Shown here one piece after another: positions 23,016 to 31,283 of a stretch of 46,665 nucleotides of DNA. Origin of the DNA: Scatocola faecipullorum (lineage in GTDB: Bacteria > Pseudomonadota > Alphaproteobacteria > RF32 > CAG-239). Below the pieces are notes generated by a model that made no database searches, had not been told where the DNA came from, and saw only the letters and a list, made by a program, of their open reading frames with translations. Numbering within the stretch: position 1 is the stretch's first letter; each line of letters begins with the position of its first letter. The position numbers and the translations under genes were made by a program. The stretch covers positions 1 through 46,665 of the forward strand of contig DVNC01000027.1 of the NCBI GenBank assembly GCA_018714685.1, written 5' to 3'.

Positions 23016-23678
23016 ATGGTTAAGAAAAAACCTGCCGAACAGCCCCACGAAGAACACGCCGACGAAACCTGGCTTATTCCTTACTCGGATTTGCTGACCC
23101 TGCTTCTGGCCCTTTTTATCGTGCTCTTCGCTTCGTCATCGCTTGACAAAAACAAAGCCGCGCAAATTCAATATGCTCTGGCTGCCGCTTTCGGAACACT
23201 GTCTCCCGACCAATTAAACGGAACGGCTTTAAGCTTTCTGAAAGATGCCGCCGATGCCGACTTGGGCGAAGGCGTCGGCATTGGTTCCGATGCTCAGGGC
23301 GTTACACTGGATATTACCAGCTCTATTCTCTTTGAGCGGGGCTCCGATACCTTGAAAAAAGATTCCGTGGAACTCCTGAAAAAAATAACCGGACTTCTCC
23401 AAAGCAACAAATATCGCCGTTTCGGCATCAGCGTCGAAGGCCACACCGATAACATCGAAACCAGACTTTCCCGCTATCCGTCCGACTGGGAACTGTCATC
23501 CGCCCGGGCCGGAGCTGTCGTCCACGCTCTGATTAAAGAAGGGCTGAACGAAGAACGCTTCAAATCCATCGGCATGGGACATATTGTTCCCAAATACCCC
23601 AACGTCAATGCCTACGGCGAAGCCATTCCCGAAAATCAGGAACGCAACCGCCGCGTTGTTATCCGGCTTGAGATTTAA
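23016..23678 (+). CDS. motB: MotB-like stator protein with OmpA peptidoglycan-binding domain
   Basis: The 220-residue protein has one membrane helix preceded by WLIPYSDLLTLLLALF, where Asp25 is the ion-binding residue of MotB. An OmpA-like domain (about 105-220) follows, with SVEGHTDNI and ENQERNRRVVI, which bind peptidoglycan. It is shorter than E. coli MotB (308) and closer to the compact MotB/LafU type. Together with the MotA-like protein it should anchor a stator to the cell wall. AAAGGA precedes the ATG. Absence of nearby flagellar genes leaves the cognate rotor unidentified. Confidence 0.9.
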   Translation: MVKKKPAEQPHEEHADETWLIPYSDLLTLLLALFIVLFASSSLDKNKAAQIQYALAAAFGTLSPDQLNGTALSFLKDAADADLGEGVGIGSDAQGVTLDITSSILFERGSDTLKKDSVELLKKITGLLQSNKYRRFGISVEGHTDNIETRLSRYPSDWELSSARAGAVVHALIKEGLNEERFKSIGMGHIVPKYPNVNAYGEAIPENQERNRRVVIRLEI

Positions 23679-23692
23679 CCGGCCGAAAAACA

Positions 23693-23721
23693 TTGACTTT
23701 GCCGATATTTGCTGTTATTTC
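23693..23721 (+). promoter_or_regulatory. Possible promoter of marC-like gene
   Basis: TTGACT (23693-23698) and TATTTC (23716-23721) with a 17-base spacer lie 31 bases before the start at 23752. The -10 match is weak. Confidence 0.3.
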
Positions 23722-23751
23722 CAAGCCATAAGATATTTCAGGAGAAAAATA

Positions 23752-24348
23752 ATGCTTGGAGAATTCAACATACAACAGTTTGTCAGCGCCTTTGTCGTTT
23801 TATTCGCAGTCATTGACGTAACCGGCTCAATTCCTATTTTTCTAAGCCTGAAGAAAAAAGGCAAAAAAATAGATGCCAAAAAAGCCGCTCTGCTTTCTCT
23901 GGGAATGTTTATCGGTTTCTTCTACGTCGGAGAAGCCTTTTTGAACCTGTTCCATGTTGATATTTCTTCTTTCGCCATTGCCGGCTCGCTCATCATTTTC
24001 GTCATGGCTCTGGAGATGATTCTTGATATCGAAATTTTCAAAAATTCTCCCGATTCGCCTAAGGAAGCAACTTTTATTCCCGTCGTTTTTCCGCTGATAG
24101 CCGGTGCCGGCGGTCTGACCACACTGCTTTCCATCCGCTCCCAATACTCGGATATCAATATCATTCTCGCCGTTTTGCTCAATGTGCTTTGGATTTACAT
24201 CGTACTCAAAATTACCAAAAAAATTGACCGCATTCTCGGCACCGGAACCATCTATATGCTGCAAAAATTCTTCGGCATCATTCTGTTGGCCATTTCCGTC
24301 AAACTGTTTACCCACAATCTGGCAATTTTGCTTAAGGAAATGAACTAG
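23752..24348 (+). CDS. MarC-family integral membrane protein
   Basis: The 198-residue protein has six predicted helices and the MarC/UPF0056 pattern: FAVIDVTGSIPIFLSL near the N terminus, FPLIAGAGGLTTLLS in the middle, and a last helix with FFGIILLAISVKL. MarC proteins are inner-membrane proteins once tied to multiple antibiotic resistance. Some members transport neutral amino acids, but the function is usually unknown. The ATG at 23752 is chosen over an in-frame start inside the motB end because of AGGAG at proper spacing. The 3' end overlaps the convergent DUF3750 gene by four bases. Confidence 0.87.
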   Translation: MLGEFNIQQFVSAFVVLFAVIDVTGSIPIFLSLKKKGKKIDAKKAALLSLGMFIGFFYVGEAFLNLFHVDISSFAIAGSLIIFVMALEMILDIEIFKNSPDSPKEATFIPVVFPLIAGAGGLTTLLSIRSQYSDINIILAVLLNVLWIYIVLKITKKIDRILGTGTIYMLQKFFGIILLAISVKLFTHNLAILLKEMN

Positions 24349-25103
24349 TTTTTTGACAGTCCCAACCGGCCGAACAAAGGAAGTTTCACTGCCGGCCGCC
24401 GTATGTCTATACCGAAAGTAAGCCCGAGAACATTCAGTTCCACCCCTTCATACCAGCCGAGCGTCACCCCGAACAGGCCGTAAAGCGAGAACTGCACGCC
24501 GCTTTTGCTTTCGCTGACACCGACAAAACGGTTGCCCACCAGCCAGTCTTTGCCGATGGCGATTGACGGCAAGTCAAACTTAAGTTCGGGAACACTGCGA
24601 ATAATATGAGAAACGAATGTATTGCTGTTGGGCCCCGGCCAGGCGCGATAAACCCGGCCGTAAGGATAATTTTGAACCGCTCTTTCAATTGCGGGAATAG
24701 CTCTGGCAGCATCTGCACCGCGAACTTCACCCACCAGCCGCGGTTCCGAACCGTACCACCGCCGGTCAGGGATTCCCTGTGTCACCGAAACCGCCGGCAA
24801 TCCCCGGCGCAAATACCAGCCCATCACCTGATAAATCGTATAGGTTTTGGCATTTTCGGGTTTCACCGCCACCCAGCTGTGAACGGCAAAAGCGCCGCGC
24901 CAGCTGTATGTTCGCGCCGCATAAACCTGAACCACCGCTCCTTTTTCATCTTCCGGCAACGGCGCCAGCCCCACACTGCTGCGGTCGGCAAAACGCCAGT
25001 CGGTGCTCCGAATGGTCATCGCTAAAATCCAAACCAGTATTCCGGCCCAAACGCCGATAATAACCTTCTGTTTCGCTGTATATCCGTCTTTCGGCTTCAT
25101 CAC
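24345..25103 (-). CDS. DUF3750 family protein
   Basis: The 252-residue protein has one N-terminal membrane helix (about 14-31). The rest has the DUF3750 pattern: AVHSWVAVKP (about 73-82), VMGWYLRRGLP, and the block VYRAWPGPNSNTFVSHI containing the conserved Asn-Ser-Asn-Thr-Phe. The family is common in Proteobacteria and has no assigned function. The NSNTF-H arrangement after the HSW motif resembles a cysteine-less peptidase-like core, but that is speculation. The ATG overlaps the stop of the FrhB-pyruvyltransferase gene by four bases, so the two are translationally coupled. It is predicted to be anchored in the inner membrane. Confidence 0.82.
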   Translation of the reverse strand: MMKPKDGYTAKQKVIIGVWAGILVWILAMTIRSTDWRFADRSSVGLAPLPEDEKGAVVQVYAARTYSWRGAFAVHSWVAVKPENAKTYTIYQVMGWYLRRGLPAVSVTQGIPDRRWYGSEPRLVGEVRGADAARAIPAIERAVQNYPYGRVYRAWPGPNSNTFVSHIIRSVPELKFDLPSIAIGKDWLVGNRFVGVSESKSGVQFSLYGLFGVTLGWYEGVELNVLGLTFGIDIRRPAVKLPLFGRLGLSKN

Positions 25104-27460
25104 TTTTTATGCTTGCTCTTCAGGGTCAGCAAAGGCAGAACCCCGCCCAGATAATATTTGTATTTGGTCGGCAAATGTTTCACTTTCATAAGCGGGATTA
25201 TATTAAATAATTTCGTAATTTCAATCCCTCCTTTAAGCGTCTGACGCAAAAGCGGAATCACCCCGAACAAACACCAGTCTCTGACCTCTTTGCGCGGTGC
25301 CGGAGATTTCCCCGGCTGACTCAGACAGTCGGATAAATAGCGATATGCTTTTTTCCTTTCAACCTGCAAAAGGCGTTCAATCTGCCGGTAATCTGTCTCC
25401 CTGCCATCCGGACGGAACCCCTTAAGACTGTCTATCAGCCTGTCGCGAAGACCGAAAATTCCCAGCAGACTGTCCAAACGGGAAATTCCCCGTTCAGGAT
25501 TAACCACACAAATAAACTGCTTTTCAAAAATCAGCGAAAAACAAACGCAATGAAATGAATCCGTCACGACGTAATCGGCATTCTGCAACAGTTTCAGCCA
25601 ATCACCGACCGGACGGCACAGCATAGCCTCTTTACCGCCTATTTTCTTCCGGCTGCCGTAAATATCAACAACTTCCCACCCCTTTTCTTTTGCCAGCCGT
25701 TCAACTTCCGCCGCCGCTTCGGGCGTTTCGTCCAGAATCATTTTCGCCACATAGCGGCCGGGCAGTTTCAACTGCGATTCTTTGATAATCGGGGCATAAT
25801 CCGCCGCTGACAGCAACAGCGTCGGATCCAAAACCCGCACGGCTTCCGAACCGAACGCCTCCCGGCAAATGGCAATGCCACTTTCTTCCCGGACGGAAAC
25901 CCGGTTAAACCGCAGCAGTTTCTCCCGCATAATTTCCGTCGCCTGATCATTGCCTTCCCAAAAATCCGTCCCAAAACTGGCCGCATAGGAAAACAACGTT
26001 TTGGACGGCGCCGCAAAAGCCAGCAGATATTCTTGCAAAAAGCGGTAAACATAACGAAAACGCCAAACCTGATCGCTTCCCACAACAAAACTGTCAAGCG
26101 AAGCATTCAGCTCGGACAAATCGTCCATATTGCGGCACACGCGGGTCAAATTTAAAAACCTGCGCCGAAACTTCTCAAAGTTTCGTCCGGCAGCCCTCTC
26201 CCGCCGGAAAGCCCCGCTGAACGGACGCGCTTTCTTCTCGGGCCGATAGTTGATAACCTGTGCCTTACTGCCGCAGCGTTCAATTGCCGTCTGCAGAGCA
26301 TAAGCTACCAGACAGGCTCCGAAATTATTGGTATGCAGCAAATTGAGAATACCTGTTTTCCGCCGCGGCGGCTTCTCGGTCGTGATGTAGGCCGCTACCA
26401 GCTCTTCCCAGCTTTTGCCGGCCTTAAAGTCATCAAAAAAAGCTGCCCGCCGCGCATCGGGCTTGGATGCATGCACTAATGTCGGATTAAACGGCACTGC
26501 ACTGTCGGAAGGCACCTGCTCCGCCAGCGAAAATTTATCCTGTAAAGTCTGAAAGATTAATCTGGCTTTCGGCGAATTAAGCAGCACCAAAGATGTTCCC
26601 TTGTCATCGTCATAGCGCTTGCGGAAATTTCCCGCGCCCCAGAAATCCCCCAACGTCAGATCGCCCGGACGGCGACAGCCGACAAAACGGCAGGAAGCGC
26701 AGCTCGGCCGCAAATAAAGATTGCTTAAAAAACCTTTCATATAGGCATTGGCCCGAAATGTTTCATGAACCCTGTCACCGACAACAACTTCATATTTTTT
26801 CCAACCGTTGTCTTTGTTGCGAAACTCAATCCGGCACTTTTCCCCAACGCCCAAACTTTCCAGATACCGCTCAAAAACCGCCGGAGACGGCACCCCGTGA
26901 CACAAAACGTCCGCCGTCAGCAGATTGGCATCATCGCAGCCCAGAAAGGCATACAAACCGGCCACCTGGCAAGGTGTTCCGGTAAACAGAACCCTGCGCC
27001 CGTTTTTCAAATCAGCCCGCACCTGGCAAAACGCCGTCCCGATTTCGCTCTGAACATATTTGGAACCTGTCAGCGGTACCAAAGCATCGGCGCTCTCCGC
27101 CCGCACATGGCGCAAACGGTTATGCACGTCGAAAGCCGCCCCGTAAACCACACCGCCGTCAGCCAGCACATCCTCGGCCAAAACACGGAAAACCCCGCCG
27201 GAAGAACTGCTTAAGCGAGCCTCATCCTGCCGGTTCCACACGGCATAAAACGCCGGATGCAACGTCCGCCCTGCCGTTTCTGCATGCAAAACCGGGCAGG
27301 CTTTTTCACATTTGCCGCAGTTAATGCAGCTCCGCTCGTCAATCTTCGGATATTTGAAACCTTCCCGGTCTTCCTGCATGGTTATTGCCTGCACCGGGCA
27401 GATATTAAAACAGGCCGAACAGCCGCAGCAATCTTCCGGCGCAACCGAATGAACAGTCAT
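25100..27460 (-). CDS. Fusion of 4Fe-4S/FrhB-like oxidoreductase and polysaccharide pyruvyl transferase
   Basis: The 786-residue protein begins with two 4Fe-4S clusters (CGCSACFNICP with Cys14/17/21, and CINCGKCEKACP with Cys45/48/51/55). An F420 hydrogenase/dehydrogenase beta-subunit-like domain follows (about 70-335), with TGTPCQVAGL and CASCRFVGCRRPGDLTLGD. From about residue 368 the chain is a polysaccharide pyruvyl transferase (TGILNLLHTNNFGACLVAYAL, then VVGSDQVWR, then VVTDSFHCVCFSLIF; quoted for position). In gut bacteria these two proteins are often separate adjacent genes in glycan clusters. Here they are one chain. It is probably cytoplasmic and adds or uses pyruvate on a cell-surface glycan. 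The glycan is unknown. It is coupled to the DUF3750 gene. Confidence 0.88.
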   Translation of the reverse strand: MTVHSVAPEDCCGCSACFNICPVQAITMQEDREGFKYPKIDERSCINCGKCEKACPVLHAETAGRTLHPAFYAVWNRQDEARLSSSSGGVFRVLAEDVLADGGVVYGAAFDVHNRLRHVRAESADALVPLTGSKYVQSEIGTAFCQVRADLKNGRRVLFTGTPCQVAGLYAFLGCDDANLLTADVLCHGVPSPAVFERYLESLGVGEKCRIEFRNKDNGWKKYEVVVGDRVHETFRANAYMKGFLSNLYLRPSCASCRFVGCRRPGDLTLGDFWGAGNFRKRYDDDKGTSLVLLNSPKARLIFQTLQDKFSLAEQVPSDSAVPFNPTLVHASKPDARRAAFFDDFKAGKSWEELVAAYITTEKPPRRKTGILNLLHTNNFGACLVAYALQTAIERCGSKAQVINYRPEKKARPFSGAFRRERAAGRNFEKFRRRFLNLTRVCRNMDDLSELNASLDSFVVGSDQVWRFRYVYRFLQEYLLAFAAPSKTLFSYAASFGTDFWEGNDQATEIMREKLLRFNRVSVREESGIAICREAFGSEAVRVLDPTLLLSAADYAPIIKESQLKLPGRYVAKMILDETPEAAAEVERLAKEKGWEVVDIYGSRKKIGGKEAMLCRPVGDWLKLLQNADYVVTDSFHCVCFSLIFEKQFICVVNPERGISRLDSLLGIFGLRDRLIDSLKGFRPDGRETDYRQIERLLQVERKKAYRYLSDCLSQPGKSPAPRKEVRDWCLFGVIPLLRQTLKGGIEITKLFNIIPLMKVKHLPTKYKYYLGGVLPLLTLKSKHKK

Positions 27461-27570
27461 AGTCTGGTCCTTAATGTTTTTTTAATTTTATCCAAAATTA
27501 TAACCGGCTGTACGGCTTCTTCAATTAAATTATCCGTTTTCCCAACAAAAATTCCCGGCGCTGTTGATTA

Positions 27571-27607
27571 AACCCGCTTCATCATTGACGAAACCGGGTT
27601 CTTATTT
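27571..27607 (+). terminator. Terminator-like hairpin in the terC leader
   Basis: AACCCG (27571-27576) / CGGGTT (27595-27600), with an inner TTC/GAA pairing, is followed by CTTATTTT. It points toward terC, 55 bases before its start, although no plus-strand CDS lies just upstream. A leader attenuator is therefore possible. Confidence 0.45.
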
Positions 27608-27654
27608 TACATCAGACAAAGAACCGTTTGTAATAATTAACCAATGAGAGAATT

Positions 27655-28617
27655 ATGGAAAAACTGAACTATCTTTTCACCCACCATGCCGTCCTCCCGG
27701 AATCCGTAATGTGGGTAGTCTTCGGCATCGCCGTTATCATCCTGCTTTTATGGGATTTGCTTTTTTTCAACCGCAAGAATGAAGTTCCCAACTTTACGCA
27801 CACCCTGATTCTCTGTATTGTTTACATTCTCGCCGCCTGTATATTCGGCGTCTTTGTTATTTATGAAGAGGGCATGGACAAAGGCCTGTTGTTCTTTACC
27901 GGCTTTCTGGTTGAAAAGAGCCTCTCGCTCGACAACGTCTTTATCATATCTCTCATTTTCACATCGCTGCAAATTCCCCGGATGTATCAGCACCGCGTTT
28001 TGTTCTGGGGCATTCTCGGCGCGTTGGTCATGCGCGGAATTTTAATTTTTGTCGGCGATGCGCTGATTAAAGAATTCCATTGGGTGCTTTATGTTTTCTC
28101 CGCTTTCCTCCTCTACACCGGTATCAAAATGGTGCTGCCGGGCTCGGAAGAACAGGTGCCGTTGAAAGAAACCAGACTTTACAAGACGATTTCCAGATTT
28201 TTTCACGTCACGCATGAAATTCACGGCGAACACTTTTTCCTTAAGCAAAACGGGCGCCATTACATCACCCCGCTGTTTTTCGCCCTGCTGATTGTTGAAA
28301 CCATGGACGTAATTTTCGCCCTCGACAGTATTCCCGCCATCTTTCTGATTACGCAGGATATCTTCATCATTTACACCAGCAACATTTTTGCCATTCTCGG
28401 ACTGCGGGCGCTGTATTTCCTGCTTGAAGCCGCCGTCTGCCGTTTCGTTTATCTCAAACAGGCATTGTCTGTCATTCTGATTTTCATCGGCAGCAAAATC
28501 TTCCTGCCCTATCTTGGCTGGAAGATTGAACCGTGGCATTCCCTGACCATCACTTTTTCGATTATCTTTATCGGAATTGCCGCCTCGTTGCTCTCTTCAA
28601 AATGCAGCAAAGCTTAA
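27655..28617 (+). CDS. TerC/Alx-family membrane protein
   Basis: The 320-residue protein has about nine hydrophobic helices and the TerC signature: TGFLVEKSLSLDNVFIISLIF (about 82-102, quoted for position), with paired acidic residues inside helices, and ETMDVIFALDSIPAIF (about 219-234). TerC/Alx proteins export manganese or other metal ions, often to load exoenzymes, and are frequently under Mn-responsive leaders. I could not match this leader to the known yybP-ykoY consensus. GAGAG precedes the ATG. It is a single gene between a hairpin and a strong terminator. Confidence 0.92.
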   Translation: MEKLNYLFTHHAVLPESVMWVVFGIAVIILLLWDLLFFNRKNEVPNFTHTLILCIVYILAACIFGVFVIYEEGMDKGLLFFTGFLVEKSLSLDNVFIISLIFTSLQIPRMYQHRVLFWGILGALVMRGILIFVGDALIKEFHWVLYVFSAFLLYTGIKMVLPGSEEQVPLKETRLYKTISRFFHVTHEIHGEHFFLKQNGRHYITPLFFALLIVETMDVIFALDSIPAIFLITQDIFIIYTSNIFAILGLRALYFLLEAAVCRFVYLKQALSVILIFIGSKIFLPYLGWKIEPWHSLTITFSIIFIGIAASLLSSKCSKA

Positions 28618-28636
28618 CCCCGGGGATTTTACCCGT

Positions 28637-28674
28637 AAAAAAACCCTCCGTTTTGGCGGAGGGTTTTTCTTTTC
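28637..28674. terminator. Bidirectional terminator after terC
   Basis: CCTCCG / CGGAGG core extended to ACCCTCCG / CGGAGGGT, with A7 before and TTTTTCTTTT after. It separates the convergent terC and ArsB/NhaD-like genes. Confidence 0.88.
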
Positions 28675-28680
28675 GGATGT

Positions 28681-30030
28681 TTACATAATATATTCCAGAT
28701 ACAAGGCTGCCGAAGCAATGAGAACGCTGAGCAGCATAACCGGAATTGACCACAGCAGGAACTTCATAAAGTTAATCGGATGACCTTCCCGCATAGCCAA
28801 ACCGGCCACAACGACATTCGCCGACGCGCCGATAAGCGTGCCGTTTCCGCCGAAGCAGGCACCCAGCGACAAGGCCCACCAAACCGGCATCATCGCCTCA
28901 CGTCCGCCCAGCGACGGTTCCATTGACTTAAGCATCGGAATCATCGTTGCCACAAACGGAATATTGTCAATAATGCTCGAAAGAATGGCCGAACTCCACA
29001 AAATCAGGTAAATCAGCTTATTGATGCTGCCGTTGGTCATTTCAATAAACTCATGCCCCAGATAAGACAAAATACCGGTAACTTCCAAACCGTAAACCAT
29101 CACAAACAAACCGATAAAGAAGAAAATTGTCGTCCAGTCAACCGCGGCTAACGCATTGCGCACCTTATCGTCTCTTTCTTCGGCATTGCCCTTAAACGTA
29201 TAAAGCAGCATCAGCACCGCAGCACCGGTCAAAGCAATGGTCCCGTTGTCCAAATCAAGCTGGCGCGCAGAAACAAAACAGGTAATCACCCCGGCCAAAA
29301 CCACCAGCGACTTAACCAGCAGCCCTTTGTCGGCAATACATTCCTTTTCGTTCATTTTCATCACTTTGGCTTTGTCTTCTTCGGTTGCGGTCAATTTCCG
29401 TCCGACAACAAAATCAAAGATACCGACCAGAACAACCATCGTTACCAAAACGACCGGCGTCAGATTCAGCAAAAAGTCATTAAAACTCAAACCGACGGAA
29501 GATCCGATAAGAATATTCGGAGGATCGCCGATTAAAGTTGCCGTTCCGCCGATGTTGGAAGCAAAAATCTCCAAAACCAGATACGGATAAGGATTTAATT
29601 TCAGCCTCTGGCAGATACGAAACGTTACCGGAGCAATCAGCAAAACCGTCGTTACATTATCAAGAAATGCCGAAAATACGGCCGTAACGAATGCCAAAAC
29701 GACCAACAGGCCGCGCGGACTGGCCTTAACGCGTTTGGCCCCCCAGATGGCCACATACTGAAACATACCCGAACGTTCGGCTATTGCCACAATCACCATC
29801 ATTCCGACCAGCAGGCCGATAGTATTGAAATCAATCCCGGCCAAAGCGGTTTTCTGCGTCAGAATACCGCTGACAATCATTGCCGCGGCACCCAACAGCG
29901 CCATAATGGCACGGTTTACTTTTTCCGAAAAAATAACCAAATAACAAATCGTCACAATTCCTATTGCCACGATCTTGGGATCAAGCCCCCAGATTAGGAG
30001 GGAAGGCTCTAAAACATTGCTTGTTTCCAT
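28681..30030 (-). CDS. ArsB/NhaD-family ion transporter
   Basis: The 449-residue protein has about eleven or twelve membrane helices. Conserved blocks are FLDNVTTVLLIAPV, NIGGTATLIGDPPNILIG and its inverted-topology counterpart GGNGTLIGASANVV, as in the ion-transporter (IT) superfamily (ArsB, NhaD, P protein). Such proteins move arsenite, sodium or dicarboxylates across the inner membrane. The TLIGDPPN block is closest to the NhaD/ArsB-P type. No ars or resistance genes flank it, so arsenite export is not supported. The start is ATG 30030, with GAGGA upstream. A TTG at 30045 falls inside that ribosome site and is rejected. Confidence 0.88.
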   Translation of the reverse strand: METSNVLEPSLLIWGLDPKIVAIGIVTICYLVIFSEKVNRAIMALLGAAAMIVSGILTQKTALAGIDFNTIGLLVGMMVIVAIAERSGMFQYVAIWGAKRVKASPRGLLVVLAFVTAVFSAFLDNVTTVLLIAPVTFRICQRLKLNPYPYLVLEIFASNIGGTATLIGDPPNILIGSSVGLSFNDFLLNLTPVVLVTMVVLVGIFDFVVGRKLTATEEDKAKVMKMNEKECIADKGLLVKSLVVLAGVITCFVSARQLDLDNGTIALTGAAVLMLLYTFKGNAEERDDKVRNALAAVDWTTIFFFIGLFVMVYGLEVTGILSYLGHEFIEMTNGSINKLIYLILWSSAILSSIIDNIPFVATMIPMLKSMEPSLGGREAMMPVWWALSLGACFGGNGTLIGASANVVVAGLAMREGHPINFMKFLLWSIPVMLLSVLIASAALYLEYIM

Positions 30031-30106
30031 AGGGATATTCCTCAAAGTTAAACTTATCCCTGATAGTTAATGATTTAAAATGCTAAATAAAGTTTAAAAT
30101 CGGCAA

Positions 30107-31267
30107 TTATTTTTTCAACTGCATCAAAAAACTTTTTCGAAATGCCGCCGTTGTGCCCCATTTTTCATACTCCCGGCGGGAAATCCGCCCCATCTCCGGC
30201 AGGTCCCGCCGGCGATCAATCATCTCGCTGATGGACTCACTCAGTGATTCGGCACTGTCGCTGGTAAAAATACCGCCGTTTTCTCCCGGACGCACCAAAA
30301 ACTTTGCCCCCGCATTGCTGCTGATAATCAGCGGGCGCGAAGCCATACATGCCTCCAAAGCCACCAACGAAAACGATTCGTCCCGCGAGGCAACCATAAT
30401 CACGTCATTCTCGCGGTAAAAATCCCACAAATTATCCCGACTGCGGGATTCTTCCCAAACCACCTCGGGCAAATCTCCGCTTTCCGCGGCCAAATCCTCG
30501 GCAAAAGCACCGTCCCGGCGGCCGGCAATATGGAACTCCGCCTGCGCCCGATAAGCTGCCGGCAACAGCCGGACGGCCTTCAGCAACACATCCTGTCCTT
30601 TAATTTCACAAACGGCCCCCAACATGGCAAAACGGATTTTTTCCGCCGGCTGTTTAGGCTGCAACCCCTGTTCTTTCGCCACGTCGGCCACAGCCGGATG
30701 AATAACCTCGACCCTCGGATTATACTTGGCCGCAATCTCGCGTGCATAATCACTCACCACCGCAAGTTTGCCGGCCTGTCTCAGCGTCTGTTCCAAATCG
30801 GGACGAAATTTCTTCTGGCGGAAACGGGCAATATAATCTTTCTCAATCACCTGAGCTTCATGAATCCACCATAAAACCCGCGGTCCTTTCAACAGACTCA
30901 CTGCCGGATAAGCCACCGCCGTATTGGCAACCGCATAAGCGCAGTCGCCGCCGAACTCGTTCAACAACCGGGCATTGTCACGAAATCCGGGATGATAAAA
31001 AACCGGAATTCCCAATTTTTCGAACTTTTTCCGCAGCGGCCCGTCCATATAAGCCAGAACCCGAACCGAACCGCCGTCGGCCAAAATTGCTTCTGCGGCC
31101 GCCAGCAGCATCAGCGGCGCACCGGTCGCCGATAACTCATGCGAAATCAGTACGGCACGATAAAGCGCCGTTTTCTGCCTGTCTTCCGCCAGCCGAAGCC
31201 GGAAAAGCTGCAGATTATGACGATTCTGCAGCCAGTTTTTCAACTTTTTGATTTTCCTGCCCAGCAT
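30107..31267 (-). CDS. GT4-family glycosyltransferase
   Basis: The 386-residue protein is a GT-B glycosyltransferase. The N domain has SHELSATGAPLMLLAAAE (about 42-59), a donor/acceptor loop. The C domain has RFAMLGAVCEIKGQDVLLKA, and then SRDESFSLVALEACMASRPLI, with the E-x7-E motif of GT4 enzymes (about 303-323). It is the last gene of the rhamnose operon, 16 bases after rmlB, and probably adds a sugar (possibly rhamnose) to the polysaccharide. Substrate cannot be read from sequence. It is cytoplasmic or peripheral to the membrane, with a basic N terminus (KIKKLKNWLQNRHN). Confidence 0.88.
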   Translation of the reverse strand: MLGRKIKKLKNWLQNRHNLQLFRLRLAEDRQKTALYRAVLISHELSATGAPLMLLAAAEAILADGGSVRVLAYMDGPLRKKFEKLGIPVFYHPGFRDNARLLNEFGGDCAYAVANTAVAYPAVSLLKGPRVLWWIHEAQVIEKDYIARFRQKKFRPDLEQTLRQAGKLAVVSDYAREIAAKYNPRVEVIHPAVADVAKEQGLQPKQPAEKIRFAMLGAVCEIKGQDVLLKAVRLLPAAYRAQAEFHIAGRRDGAFAEDLAAESGDLPEVVWEESRSRDNLWDFYRENDVIMVASRDESFSLVALEACMASRPLIISSNAGAKFLVRPGENGGIFTSDSAESLSESISEMIDRRRDLPEMGRISRREYEKWGTTAAFRKSFLMQLKK

Positions 31268-31283
31268 AAAGGCTCCTTTCCGG

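Noticed and set aside
27470..27654. yybP-ykoY manganese riboswitch before terC
   Set aside because: The conserved blocks of that riboswitch are not visible; only a terminator-like hairpin is.
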